Below, one piece after another: positions 6,563-12,083 of a DNA stretch of 12,083 nt. The notes under the pieces are model-generated. The model was given only the letters and a program-made list of their open reading frames with translations. It did not search any database and was not told the origin of the DNA. The DNA comes from a bacterium. GTDB taxonomy: Bacteria; Latescibacterota; UBA2968; UBA8231. Made by a program: the position numbers and the translations under genes. The stretch spans positions 1-12,083 of the forward strand of contig JAQCJA010000096.1 of NCBI GenBank assembly GCA_027593305.1, read 5' to 3'. The first letter of the stretch is position 1, and each line of letters begins with the position of its first letter.

Positions 6563-7120
6563 TCAGGAAAAGGAGCGCTCGAACAGCCCTTTGATGGCGG
6601 CTCGTCCGCTGTCCGTCAGCGTCCGACTGCCGGTTCCCGTGAAGCGCTGATGGGTGATGCGGGGTCCGTCGTCGTCGGCCAACTCGAGCCATTCCATACC
6701 GACCCACTTGAGCCACACTTCACGCGCCTGGTCATAAACGTACAACGGCTTGTTGCACAGCTTGGCGAACTCCGCACCCCAGCCCGTACCACCCTTTACC
6801 GTACGATCCTCGAGGACCTCGCCGATCACGTAGATCTCCTGCCCTTCGTTGATCTGATACCAGATCGTCTGCAGGATCTTGCGGAACATCGGCCCCTGGC
6901 TGTAGCGACGATTCATGAGCTTCGATACATACTCGAGGCTGATGTCGCCGTTTTCGAGTTCCTCAGGATTGAGGATTCGCAGGCCACGCTGCCGGACGTT
7001 GCTGTGGCCCTCAAAGGAGAAGTTTACCTCGTCGACGCCAGCGTGCTCGGCGTTCATGCCAAATTCGGCCTCAGCGCCCGGCGCGCCGCCGCTGTAGAGG
7101 ATGCAGTTCTGTGGGTTCAT
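6563..7120 (-). CDS. SLOG/Rossmann-like protein of unknown function
   Basis: 185 aa. Two glycine-rich segments stand out: YSGGAPGAEAEFG at residues 9-21, after a first beta strand (CILYS), and VKGGTGWGAEFAK at 108-120, after a strand reading YVIGEV. A following strand, KPLYVYDQ (124-131), leads into a Trp-rich stretch (W136, W139, W144). This resembles the GG-x-x-G-A-D/E and GGTGWG-E loops of SLOG-superfamily nucleotide-binding proteins (YpsA/LOG-like), but I cannot assign a family or a ligand. No signal peptide or membrane segment. The ribosome binding site is good (GAGAGGA, 5 nt, ATG). It lies 81 nt downstream of the secreted-protein gene on the same strand and may be co-transcribed with it, although the compartments differ (cytoplasm versus secreted). 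Confidence 0.82.
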   Translation of the reverse strand: MNPQNCILYSGGAPGAEAEFGMNAEHAGVDEVNFSFEGHSNVRQRGLRILNPEELENGDISLEYVSKLMNRRYSQGPMFRKILQTIWYQINEGQEIYVIGEVLEDRTVKGGTGWGAEFAKLCNKPLYVYDQAREVWLKWVGMEWLELADDDGPRITHQRFTGTGSRTLTDSGRAAIKGLFERSFS

Positions 7121-7201
7121 TTGGGTCCTCTCTTCTGCAGTGGATCGATGGGCCGAAATATCGACACACCGGTGGAGCTTGTCGGGCGGCTCAGTCGAAT
7201 C

Positions 7202-7948
7202 TCAGCGCAGCAGAGCCAGACGCACCACGGAACGGCGCACCCCGACCTGCAGCCGCGCAAAGTACATACCGCTGGCGACGGCCGTACCCGAGGCGTCGGT
7301 CCCGTCCCAGCGAATGTAGTGCACACCGGCGGCGAATGTCCCCCACGGAAGCACACGGACCCGTTGCCCCGTGGCAGCAAAGATCACCAACTGCACCACC
7401 GATGGTCGCATCACAACAAAGCTGATGATGGTATCCGCGTTGAACGGATTGGGATAGGCGCGCAGGTCGGCGGCGGCAAGTTCAGGGTCGCCGTCACGAA
7501 CAGCCGTCGCCGGGTCGAAAGCAACCGGGATCTGGTCCCCGTTGAGTGACACCATGAACAGGGAGAACCCCGGCATGGCGGCACCCTCGGAAATGATCTC
7601 AAACAACGTACCCTGTCCCTGCGTGGCGCTGCCACCGGCAAAGGATACGCGCAGCGTATCGGCCACCACATTTGAAAGTAGAAAGAAGCCTCGGAGCAGA
7701 TCACTGGCACGCACATCGACAATGCGAGTGCCGGCAGCGGCGAAGGACAGGTCGACGTCACCCGCAATCAGGTCGGTTGCGTCATCGATGCGGACCGCCG
7801 TCACCACCGTTCCGTCATCCCGCATTTGCGGCGGCGCCAGGCTCACGTGACGGGCGCGTGTCTCGGCATCCTGCGCCTGGACAGCACAAGGCAGCAGCAG
7901 CACCGCCAGCACCAGCAGCACGGCGGCAGTGTATTGGGGTGCAGACAT
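7202..7948 (-). CDS. Secreted cohesin-like protein with C-terminal FlgD/T9SS-type sorting domain
   Basis: 248 aa. Residues 1-25 form a signal peptide (hydrophobic 8-20, cleavage likely after VQA). Residues 42-142 look like a cohesin-type beta-sandwich: IAGDVDLSFA, DLLRGFFLLSN and DTLRVSFAGG, followed by GQGTLFEI. After a short linker, residues 161-248 form a sorting domain with YPNPFN (165-170), VQLVIFAATGQRVRVL (185-200), the HYIRWDGTDASG block (210-221) and the ending ASGMYFARL. Such tails mark export by the type IX system or surface attachment in FCB-group bacteria. The protein is probably outside the cell or on its surface; its binding partner is unknown. GAGG lies 4 nt before the ATG. 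It diverges from the RNA methyltransferase gene across 62 bp, so both promoters must lie in or near that gap. Confidence 0.85.
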   Translation of the reverse strand: MSAPQYTAAVLLVLAVLLLPCAVQAQDAETRARHVSLAPPQMRDDGTVVTAVRIDDATDLIAGDVDLSFAAAGTRIVDVRASDLLRGFFLLSNVVADTLRVSFAGGSATQGQGTLFEIISEGAAMPGFSLFMVSLNGDQIPVAFDPATAVRDGDPELAAADLRAYPNPFNADTIISFVVMRPSVVQLVIFAATGQRVRVLPWGTFAAGVHYIRWDGTDASGTAVASGMYFARLQVGVRRSVVRLALLR

Positions 7949-8010
7949 GTATCCTCTATTGTATCGGTGTGCTCAACGATAACGACTCAACCCCCGGTGA
8001 GGGAGTGAAA

Positions 8011-9276
8011 ATGGCGAAGCGCTCCATCTCCAGGCACAGTGACACGCCCGGCAGGGGCAATCCGGAAGCGGCCAAGGGCGGTTCCAAGCCCCACAAGAGT
8101 GGCGCCAAACCTCACAAGAGCGGCAGCAAGCAGGGCGCTCGGGTCGGCAAGCGCCGTTCCGAGCCAGCTGCCAGGGGAGCCGCCAAATCCACCAGCAGAT
8201 CCACCAGCAGATCCGAGAAGCGAGCCGACAGGCCGGACAAGGCCAGAGCCCTGACATGGGTCGCCGCCTCTCTGCCCGGCCTCGAAGATCTGCTCGCCAT
8301 GGAGTTGGAGCGACGGTTCAGGGGCCAGGTGTCATTCCTCGAGCACGCCAGGACCAGCGAGTGCCACTTTCGTTTCACCGGTACCACGGAAGAGCTCCTG
8401 GCGATCCGGCTCTGTCACACACTGCACCAGCGGCGGGATTTCGACGTCCTGCGACCCCGCACGCTGCTGTCTCCCGAGCACCTCAACGCGCTGGCCCGGG
8501 ATCTTGTCGCCGTCATGGCGCTCCGTCCTGAGGATCGGTACGAAGGCCTGCGCCTGGAGGCGGCCGGCGCCAATTCCCCCACCATGCAACGGCTGGGCAC
8601 CCAACTGGCCGATAAGCTCGGGATGCCCTTCCACAACGATACCGGAGACCTGGTTGTCACGCTCAGACCTGGGAAGAAGGGCTGGGAAGTGCTGTATCGG
8701 GTGGGCAATCGGCCCCTGGGCACACGTGCCTGGCGCCAGGTCGATTATCTCGGCAGTCTCAACGGCACGGTCGCCGCCGCGCTTGTGGAGATGTCCGCCC
8801 CGTCACCACAGGATCGGTTTCTCAATCTGATGTGCGGCAGTGGCACAATCATGATTGAGCGGCGTCAACGAAGTGCCGCGACGGTTCTGGTGGGTGTCGA
8901 CAACTCGGTGACGGCACTTGACGCGGCGCGGCAGAATTGCGCCGCCGCCGGCGTGCGCACGCAGGTGCAGTTGCTCCAGGGCGATGTCAGGCGACTCCCT
9001 TTTGCCGACGCCAGCTTTGACAAGCTCTGTGCGGATCTGCCGTGGGGGGAGAGCATCGGTTCGAAAAAATCCAACACCTCCCTCTACCGGGATACCTTCG
9101 ACGAAGCCTATCGGCTCTGCCGCCTCGGCGGCAAGCTCGTGGGCCTTACCCAGGATCCGGGGTCGCTGCAGGCGTTGGGCCCGAGTGTGGAGGGTGGGTG
9201 GCACCTGCTGGCGGAGCGAACCTTTGTGCAGCGCGGTTTCCATCCGCGGTGCCGGGTGTACCAGAAGCGGGGCTGA
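8011..9276 (+). CDS. THUMP-type class I RNA (guanine-N2) methyltransferase
   Basis: 421 aa SAM-dependent methyltransferase of the RlmL/Trm14/THUMPD group, which makes m2G in rRNA or tRNA. Residues 1-78 are a Lys/Arg/Ser/Gly-rich disordered tail with repeats (KPHKSG twice, STSRSTSRS). A THUMP-like RNA-binding region spans about 80-220 (TWVAASLPGLEDLLAMELE at its start). The methyltransferase runs from about 245: SAM loop LNLMCGSGTIMIE (271-283), acidic ribose contact GVDNS (295-299), LLQGDVRRLPF (321-331), and motif IV DLPWG (342-346) in place of N/D-PP-Y. DLPWG and the downstream pattern (LYRDTFDEAYRLCRLGGKLVGLT) are closer to tRNA m2G6 enzymes (Trm14/TrmN, THUMPD3) than to RlmL, but the substrate is not settled. 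The ATG at 8011 has GAGGGAG about 6 nt upstream; the open frame further upstream overlaps the divergent gene and is not used. Confidence 0.88.
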   Translation: MAKRSISRHSDTPGRGNPEAAKGGSKPHKSGAKPHKSGSKQGARVGKRRSEPAARGAAKSTSRSTSRSEKRADRPDKARALTWVAASLPGLEDLLAMELERRFRGQVSFLEHARTSECHFRFTGTTEELLAIRLCHTLHQRRDFDVLRPRTLLSPEHLNALARDLVAVMALRPEDRYEGLRLEAAGANSPTMQRLGTQLADKLGMPFHNDTGDLVVTLRPGKKGWEVLYRVGNRPLGTRAWRQVDYLGSLNGTVAAALVEMSAPSPQDRFLNLMCGSGTIMIERRQRSAATVLVGVDNSVTALDAARQNCAAAGVRTQVQLLQGDVRRLPFADASFDKLCADLPWGESIGSKKSNTSLYRDTFDEAYRLCRLGGKLVGLTQDPGSLQALGPSVEGGWHLLAERTFVQRGFHPRCRVYQKRG

Positions 9277-9307
9277 ACAGGGCCTCCTCAGTCCTTCAAA
9301 GGCATGC

Positions 9308-9336
9308 TTGTAAGGGGCCCGGATATCTGGTAGATT
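9308..9336 (+). promoter_or_regulatory. Putative promoter of the metal-uptake operon
   Basis: TTGTAA (9308-9313), a 17-nt spacer and TAGATT (9331-9336) match four of six bases in each hexamer. They lie in the only gap before the four-gene metal operon. A 5-3-5 palindrome follows at the expected transcription start. Confidence 0.35.
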
Positions 9337-9655
9337 GCCTGGCATAACGTTGTTATCTCGCTTACGCCCCACTGTACGGCCCGCAGGTCGAGTTCCGTCC
9401 CGACTGCTGTTTTTGACAGGACTCCTCGTCCTTGGCCTGCTGCTGCTGTTATGCCACGTGGCGGCCGAGTCGCCACTGGATCACGGCGACTGTTACGTCT
9501 GCAAGACCCTGCAGCACGTCCTCGTTGTCATCCCGCCGACGATCGTCTTCGCAATCGTCGTCTTCGTCCCCCAGTGCATCACTCCCTCCACTGCCTTCAG
9601 TGAGCGCCCCCTCCGCTTCCGCGGCCGCGCTCCACCCGTTTTCGCCTTCGCATGA
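9335..9655 (+). CDS. Small membrane protein with HxxCxxC motif, DUF2946-like
   Basis: 106 aa from a TTG. Two hydrophobic segments (23-40, ending GLLLLLCH, and 62-79, VLVVIPPTIVFAIVVFVP) flank a short loop with H50, C53, C56 and H61 (DHGDCYVCKTLQH). The protein ends in a basic RGRAPP element. This layout (hydrophobic helix, Cys/His loop, second helix, R-G-x-PP-like tail) resembles DUF2946-type proteins found with metal transport genes. A role in metal sensing or handling at the membrane is inferred from the motif and from being the first gene of the zinc-type operon. The start is uncertain: if the promoter at 9308-9336 is right, translation must begin later, at TTG 9350 or TTG 9413, and no good ribosome binding site is visible for any of them. 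The stop is followed at once by a strong hairpin. Confidence 0.55.
   Translation: MPGITLLSRLRPTVRPAGRVPSRLLFLTGLLVLGLLLLLCHVAAESPLDHGDCYVCKTLQHVLVVIPPTIVFAIVVFVPQCITPSTAFSERPLRFRGRAPPVFAFA
9344..9356. promoter_or_regulatory. Palindrome ATAAC-GTT-GTTAT, candidate operator for a metal regulator
   Basis: The half-sites are perfect inverted repeats of five bases around a 3-nt centre, about 8 nt after the putative -10 box. Fur/Zur-family operators are AT-rich palindromes built from similar half-sites, but here the halves face the other way from the usual GTTAT-n-ATAAC order, so regulator identity is a guess. Confidence 0.3.
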
Positions 9656-9660
9656 AGCCC

Positions 9661-9683
9661 GGCCGGCGGAACCACCGCCGGCC
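9661..9683 (+). other. Strong GC stem-loop between the small membrane protein and the beta-barrel gene
   Basis: ggccggcgg (9661-9669) pairs perfectly with ccgccggcc (9675-9683) around aacca, 5 nt after the preceding stop. No T-run follows, so partial termination or mRNA stabilisation is as likely as full termination. The remaining 111 bp up to 9794 show no gene. Confidence 0.5.
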
Positions 9684-9794
9684 CCACGCAGCCATCGGGA
9701 CCCGTCCCGCTCCTGATCGGAGTGTGATGTCGTTGCCGTGCCGTCACGGTATGTGCTGCGTCGCTGTCATCATCCAAGTCGTGGAAGGCACCCG

Positions 9795-10859
9795 ATGTCC
9801 ATCCAATCCTGGATCGCCCACTGCATGTGGTCGATTCTCATCACGTTTGTCACGCTCACTCTCAGCGTCGGACCCATTCGCGCCCAGGGCACCACGGCGA
9901 CCGGCGTCTCACACGTAACCAATCCCGCCATCAGCGCCAACGCCCTGTTCATGGGCAGCTACGCCTCCGAGCAGACGGCCGAGGCAGCCACCGGGATGCA
10001 CGTGCAGGAACTGGAAGTGCGGTTCACTTCCTTCGTTGATCCCTACTGGAAGGCAGACTTCATCCTCGCCTTCCCCGGCGGTGAGGGTGTCGAGGTGGAG
10101 GAAGGCTACGTCACTTCCCTTGGCCTGCCCTATGGCATGCGCATGCAGGCAGGGAAGTTCTATGCCGCTCTTGGCCGCCAGAACCTGCTGCATACACACG
10201 CCTTTGCTTTCCTCGACGCCCCCCTGGTCAACCAGCGCCTGCTGGGAGACGAGGGGCTCAACGAGGCAGGCGTGTCGGTGCAGTGGCTCACGCCCTTGCC
10301 CTGGTTCGTTGAGGTCACCGGGCAGGTCCTGGATGGCGCCAACGAGCGCTTTGCCAGTGCGGATGGTGGTGATCTGCTCTATGCGGGGCACCTCAAGAGT
10401 TTTCATGAACTGGGCGATGCCACCACCGTCGAGTGGGGCGGTTCTGCCGCAGCAGGAGGCAACGCCGCGGGCGGGACATCGTCGCTGCTCGGTGCCGATC
10501 TCACGGTCAAGTGGCGCCCACTGGGAGCCGGCACGCGTCGAGCCTTCATCTGGCAGACGGAGTACCTGCGTGCCGACGACGACAGCCCCGGGGCAACGGC
10601 CGAGGGTGGCCTCTACACACAGGCCCAGGTGCAGTTCGCGCGCCGCTGGTGGGCTGAGGGCCGCCTCGACTGGCTCGGCCTGCCGAAGGCCGAACCCAGA
10701 CGCGCCTGGCGCGCCAGTGCTTTGCTGGCCCTGGTGCCCTCCGAGTTCTCTGCCCTGCGCCTGCAGTACAGCCGCCTGCACGACGAGGGCGACAACGCCC
10801 ACCAAGTCATGCTGCAGTTGAACGTGACCCTCGGGGCCCATCCCGCCCACAACTACTGA
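9795..10859 (+). CDS. Outer-membrane beta-barrel (porin-like) protein of a metal-uptake operon
   Basis: 354 aa. The signal peptide is at 1-30 (MSIQS, then a hydrophobic stretch 11-26, cleavage likely near IRA-QG). The mature part starts NPAISANALFMGSY and alternates hydrophobic and polar residues in many short beta strands (KADFILAFPG, AGVSVQWLTP, AFIWQTEYLRA, LRLQYSRLHD). It ends with strand HQVMLQLNVTLGAHPAHNY and a terminal aromatic residue typical of barrel assembly. The ending Q-L-N-x-x-x-G-x-H-x-A-H resembles the zinc-regulated outer-membrane proteins encoded beside ZnuABC-like transporters. No TonB plug domain is seen, so it is more likely a channel than a TonB-dependent receptor. The ATG at 9795 has GGAAGG about 6 nt upstream. 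It is followed after 10 nt by the binding-protein gene, pointing to a shared transcript. Metal specificity is inferred from context only. Confidence 0.82.
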   Translation: MSIQSWIAHCMWSILITFVTLTLSVGPIRAQGTTATGVSHVTNPAISANALFMGSYASEQTAEAATGMHVQELEVRFTSFVDPYWKADFILAFPGGEGVEVEEGYVTSLGLPYGMRMQAGKFYAALGRQNLLHTHAFAFLDAPLVNQRLLGDEGLNEAGVSVQWLTPLPWFVEVTGQVLDGANERFASADGGDLLYAGHLKSFHELGDATTVEWGGSAAAGGNAAGGTSSLLGADLTVKWRPLGAGTRRAFIWQTEYLRADDDSPGATAEGGLYTQAQVQFARRWWAEGRLDWLGLPKAEPRRAWRASALLALVPSEFSALRLQYSRLHDEGDNAHQVMLQLNVTLGAHPAHNY

Positions 10860-10869
10860 GAGGCCCCTG

Positions 10870-11829
10870 ATGACAACAGCAATGCAGATGAACACGAGAA
10901 TGCTGTCCCGGCTGTCGATACCGAGGGTCGTGGCGGTGCTCCTGCTGGGTGCGGGAACCGTCGCGGCGGCGCCCCTGCGCGTGGTCTGTTCGACGACGGA
11001 TCTGGCGGCCATCACCCGTGCCATCGGCGGTGACGCCGTCGAAGTCGAGGCCATCGCTCGCGGGCCACAGGACCCACACTACGTGCAAGCCAGGCCGAGC
11101 ACGATGCGCCTGCTGAACCGGGCGGACCTGCTGATCTACAATGGCCTGCAACTGGAGATCGGCTGGCTGCCCCTGCTCATCGAGGGCGCACGCAACCCGC
11201 GTGTCGCCGCCGCGACCGGGCAGATCGACGCCGCCACGGCGATCTCACCCCTGGAGGTCCCCAGCGGCGCAGTCAACCGCTCCATGGGTGACGTGCATCC
11301 CGAGGGCAACCCGCACTACACCCTCGATCCACGCAACGCCGCCCGCGTCGCTGCCCTGATCACCACGCGTCTGCAGGAGTTGGCTCCCGCAGACGCCGAA
11401 GCTTTCGAGACCGGGCGGCGCACTTTCACCGACAGCCTCGAGGCTCGGCGCGCCATCTGGGAAGCGCGCTCTGCCGAGTGGCGCGGCCACCAGGTCATCA
11501 GCTATCACAAGCAGTTCGAGTATCTCGTCAACTGGCTCGGCCTCGACGTTGTCGCCTACGTCGAGGACCGTCCCGGGATTCCACCCAGTCCCCGCCACGT
11601 GAGCGACGTGGTGGAACGCATGCGGCAAGATGGCATTCGCCTCATCCTGCAGTCCACGTTCACCGATCCGAAACCAGGCGAGCGCCTCGCCGAGCGGGCT
11701 GGAGGTCTTGTCGTCGTCCTCCCCGCCGCTGTCGGCGCCATCGACGGGACGGACGATTACCCGCAGCTCATGGACGCCATTGTCGGTCGCCTCGACGATG
11801 CCTTCCGGGAGACCACTGGTGAACGCTGA
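10870..11829 (+). CDS. znuA: Metal (zinc-type) ABC transporter substrate-binding protein, ZnuA/TroA family
   Basis: 319 aa periplasmic protein of the cluster A-I binding proteins, which deliver Zn2+ or Mn2+ to a ZnuB/TroC-type permease. An N-terminal signal peptide spans about 1-34 (basic MNTRMLSRLSIPR, then VVAVLLLGAGTVAA). The mature domain begins LRVVCSTTDL. Ligand histidines fall in the family motifs: H70 in DPHYVQARPS, H149 in NPHYTLDP (H143 nearby), H213 in SYHKQFEYL. The segment EDRPGIPPSPRHV (232-244) corresponds to E-P-K-P-G-I-P-P-S-P-H in one zinc-type subgroup. The fourth, acidic, ligand is not certain (D296 region). No long His-rich loop is present, unlike E. coli ZnuA. GAGG lies 6 nt before the ATG. 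The stop overlaps the next frame by 11 nt. Zinc is favoured over manganese by subgroup and neighbours, without proof. Confidence 0.88.
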   Translation: MTTAMQMNTRMLSRLSIPRVVAVLLLGAGTVAAAPLRVVCSTTDLAAITRAIGGDAVEVEAIARGPQDPHYVQARPSTMRLLNRADLLIYNGLQLEIGWLPLLIEGARNPRVAAATGQIDAATAISPLEVPSGAVNRSMGDVHPEGNPHYTLDPRNAARVAALITTRLQELAPADAEAFETGRRTFTDSLEARRAIWEARSAEWRGHQVISYHKQFEYLVNWLGLDVVAYVEDRPGIPPSPRHVSDVVERMRQDGIRLILQSTFTDPKPGERLAERAGGLVVVLPAAVGAIDGTDDYPQLMDAIVGRLDDAFRETTGER

Positions 11830-12083
11830 TTTTGTCCACTTCATGGCGGCGCCGCTGGCGGCATGTCTCGTCATTGTCTGTATCCACGCCTGGCTCGGGC
11901 TGCACATCCTCGCCCGCGGCGTCATCTTCGTCGATCTGGCCTTAGCGCTGCCTTAGCGCAACTGGCGGCGCTGGGAGCCGCTGTCGCCGTCGTCGCCGGC
12001 TTCGATCTGGACGGCCCTGCCGGGTACGCCGCCGCCCTGGGCTCTGCCTTCCTCGGTGCCGCCCTGTTTTCCTTCACCCGTAC
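11819..12083 (+). pseudogene. znuB: ZnuB-type metal ABC permease, frameshifted and cut by the window edge
   Basis: The frame opens at GTG 11819 (GGGAG 8 nt upstream), overlaps the binding-protein stop by 11 nt, and encodes an N-terminus typical of the ABC-3 permease family: a first membrane helix (LAACLVIVCIHAWLGLHIL) followed by ARGVIFVDLALA. The family continues QLAALGA. Here the frame instead runs into TAG at 11954-11956. QLAALGAAVAVVAGFD and the rest follow in another frame (from CAA at 11959) to the window end. The break coincides with an 11-bp tandem duplication (11939-11960); removing one copy restores the reading VDLALAQLAALGA exactly. Without a working permease the operon could not import metal, so either this strain has lost it, a second permease exists, the repeat varies in length, or the sequence has an error here. 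Confidence 0.75.
11939..11960. repeat. 11-bp tandem duplication that breaks the permease gene
   Basis: gccttagcgct (11939-11949) is followed directly by gccttagcgca (11950-11960): ten of eleven bases are identical. The extra 11 bases shift the frame by two and bring in a TAG. Confidence 0.9.

Noticed and set aside
7672..8010. N-terminal extension of the RNA methyltransferase frame
   Set aside because: It overlaps the divergent secreted-protein gene; the ATG at 8011 has a proper ribosome site.
9652..9918. 88-codon frame starting with an ATGA overlap after the small membrane protein
   Set aside because: It runs through the GC hairpin and out of frame into the signal peptide of the beta-barrel gene; Arg/Pro/Ser-rich with no motif.
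9909..11054. 381-codon open frame on the minus strand
   Set aside because: It is antisense to the beta-barrel gene and the start of znuA, with low-complexity product and no motif.
1..12083. tRNA, rRNA, CRISPR, insertion-sequence or integrase signatures
   Set aside because: Both strands were read and none was found; the direct repeats present are short and lie within genes.

Overview
The window is GC-rich (about 60-65% by eye) bacterial chromosomal DNA with tightly packed genes and ATGA- or TTGA-type overlaps. The organism has an outer membrane: there is a predicted beta-barrel protein, and a secreted protein ends in a FlgD/T9SS-type sorting domain with YPNPFN. The principal-type sigma factor is short, lacks region 1.1 and carries SLDAPF between regions 3 and 4, as in Bacteroidetes SigA. 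Together these suggest an uncultured FCB-group lineage (Latescibacterota-like or a neighbour). That placement is inference. No mobile element, CRISPR array, tRNA or rRNA was found.

Left end (1-1620, minus strand). The window opens inside parA: only its first 12 codons are present, ending at the start of the Walker A loop. A good sigma-70 promoter (164-192) precedes it, and the leader between them holds an intrinsic-terminator-like hairpin (84-115). Upstream lie a 43-residue single-span membrane protein (272-403) that is easy to miss, a hairpin terminator (596-626) and a sigma-70 family gene (637-1518).

Central plus-strand block (1738-6526). Three genes run with overlapping ends: a dCTPase/RS21-C6-type MazG-like pyrophosphohydrolase, full-length MazG, and the translational GTPase TypA/BipA. 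This combines nucleotide-pool sanitation with a ribosome-associated stress GTPase. Next comes a CDGSH / divergent 4Fe-4S / CDGSH iron-sulfur protein. It is followed by a large nested inverted repeat and the decayed remains of a sorting domain (5542-5693). Last is an M55 D-aminopeptidase (DppA-like) with all metal ligands present.

Minus-strand pair (6563-7948). A secreted cohesin-like protein with a sorting tail is followed by a SLOG/Rossmann-like protein of unknown function.

Right end (8011-12083, plus strand). A THUMP-type RNA methyltransferase with a long basic tail precedes a metal (probably zinc) acquisition operon: a small CxxC membrane protein, an outer-membrane beta-barrel, a ZnuA-type periplasmic binding protein and the start of a ZnuB-type permease. 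A putative promoter and a 5-3-5 palindrome sit before the operon. The permease frame is broken by an 11-bp tandem duplication at 11939-11960, which is either a real mutation or a sequence error.
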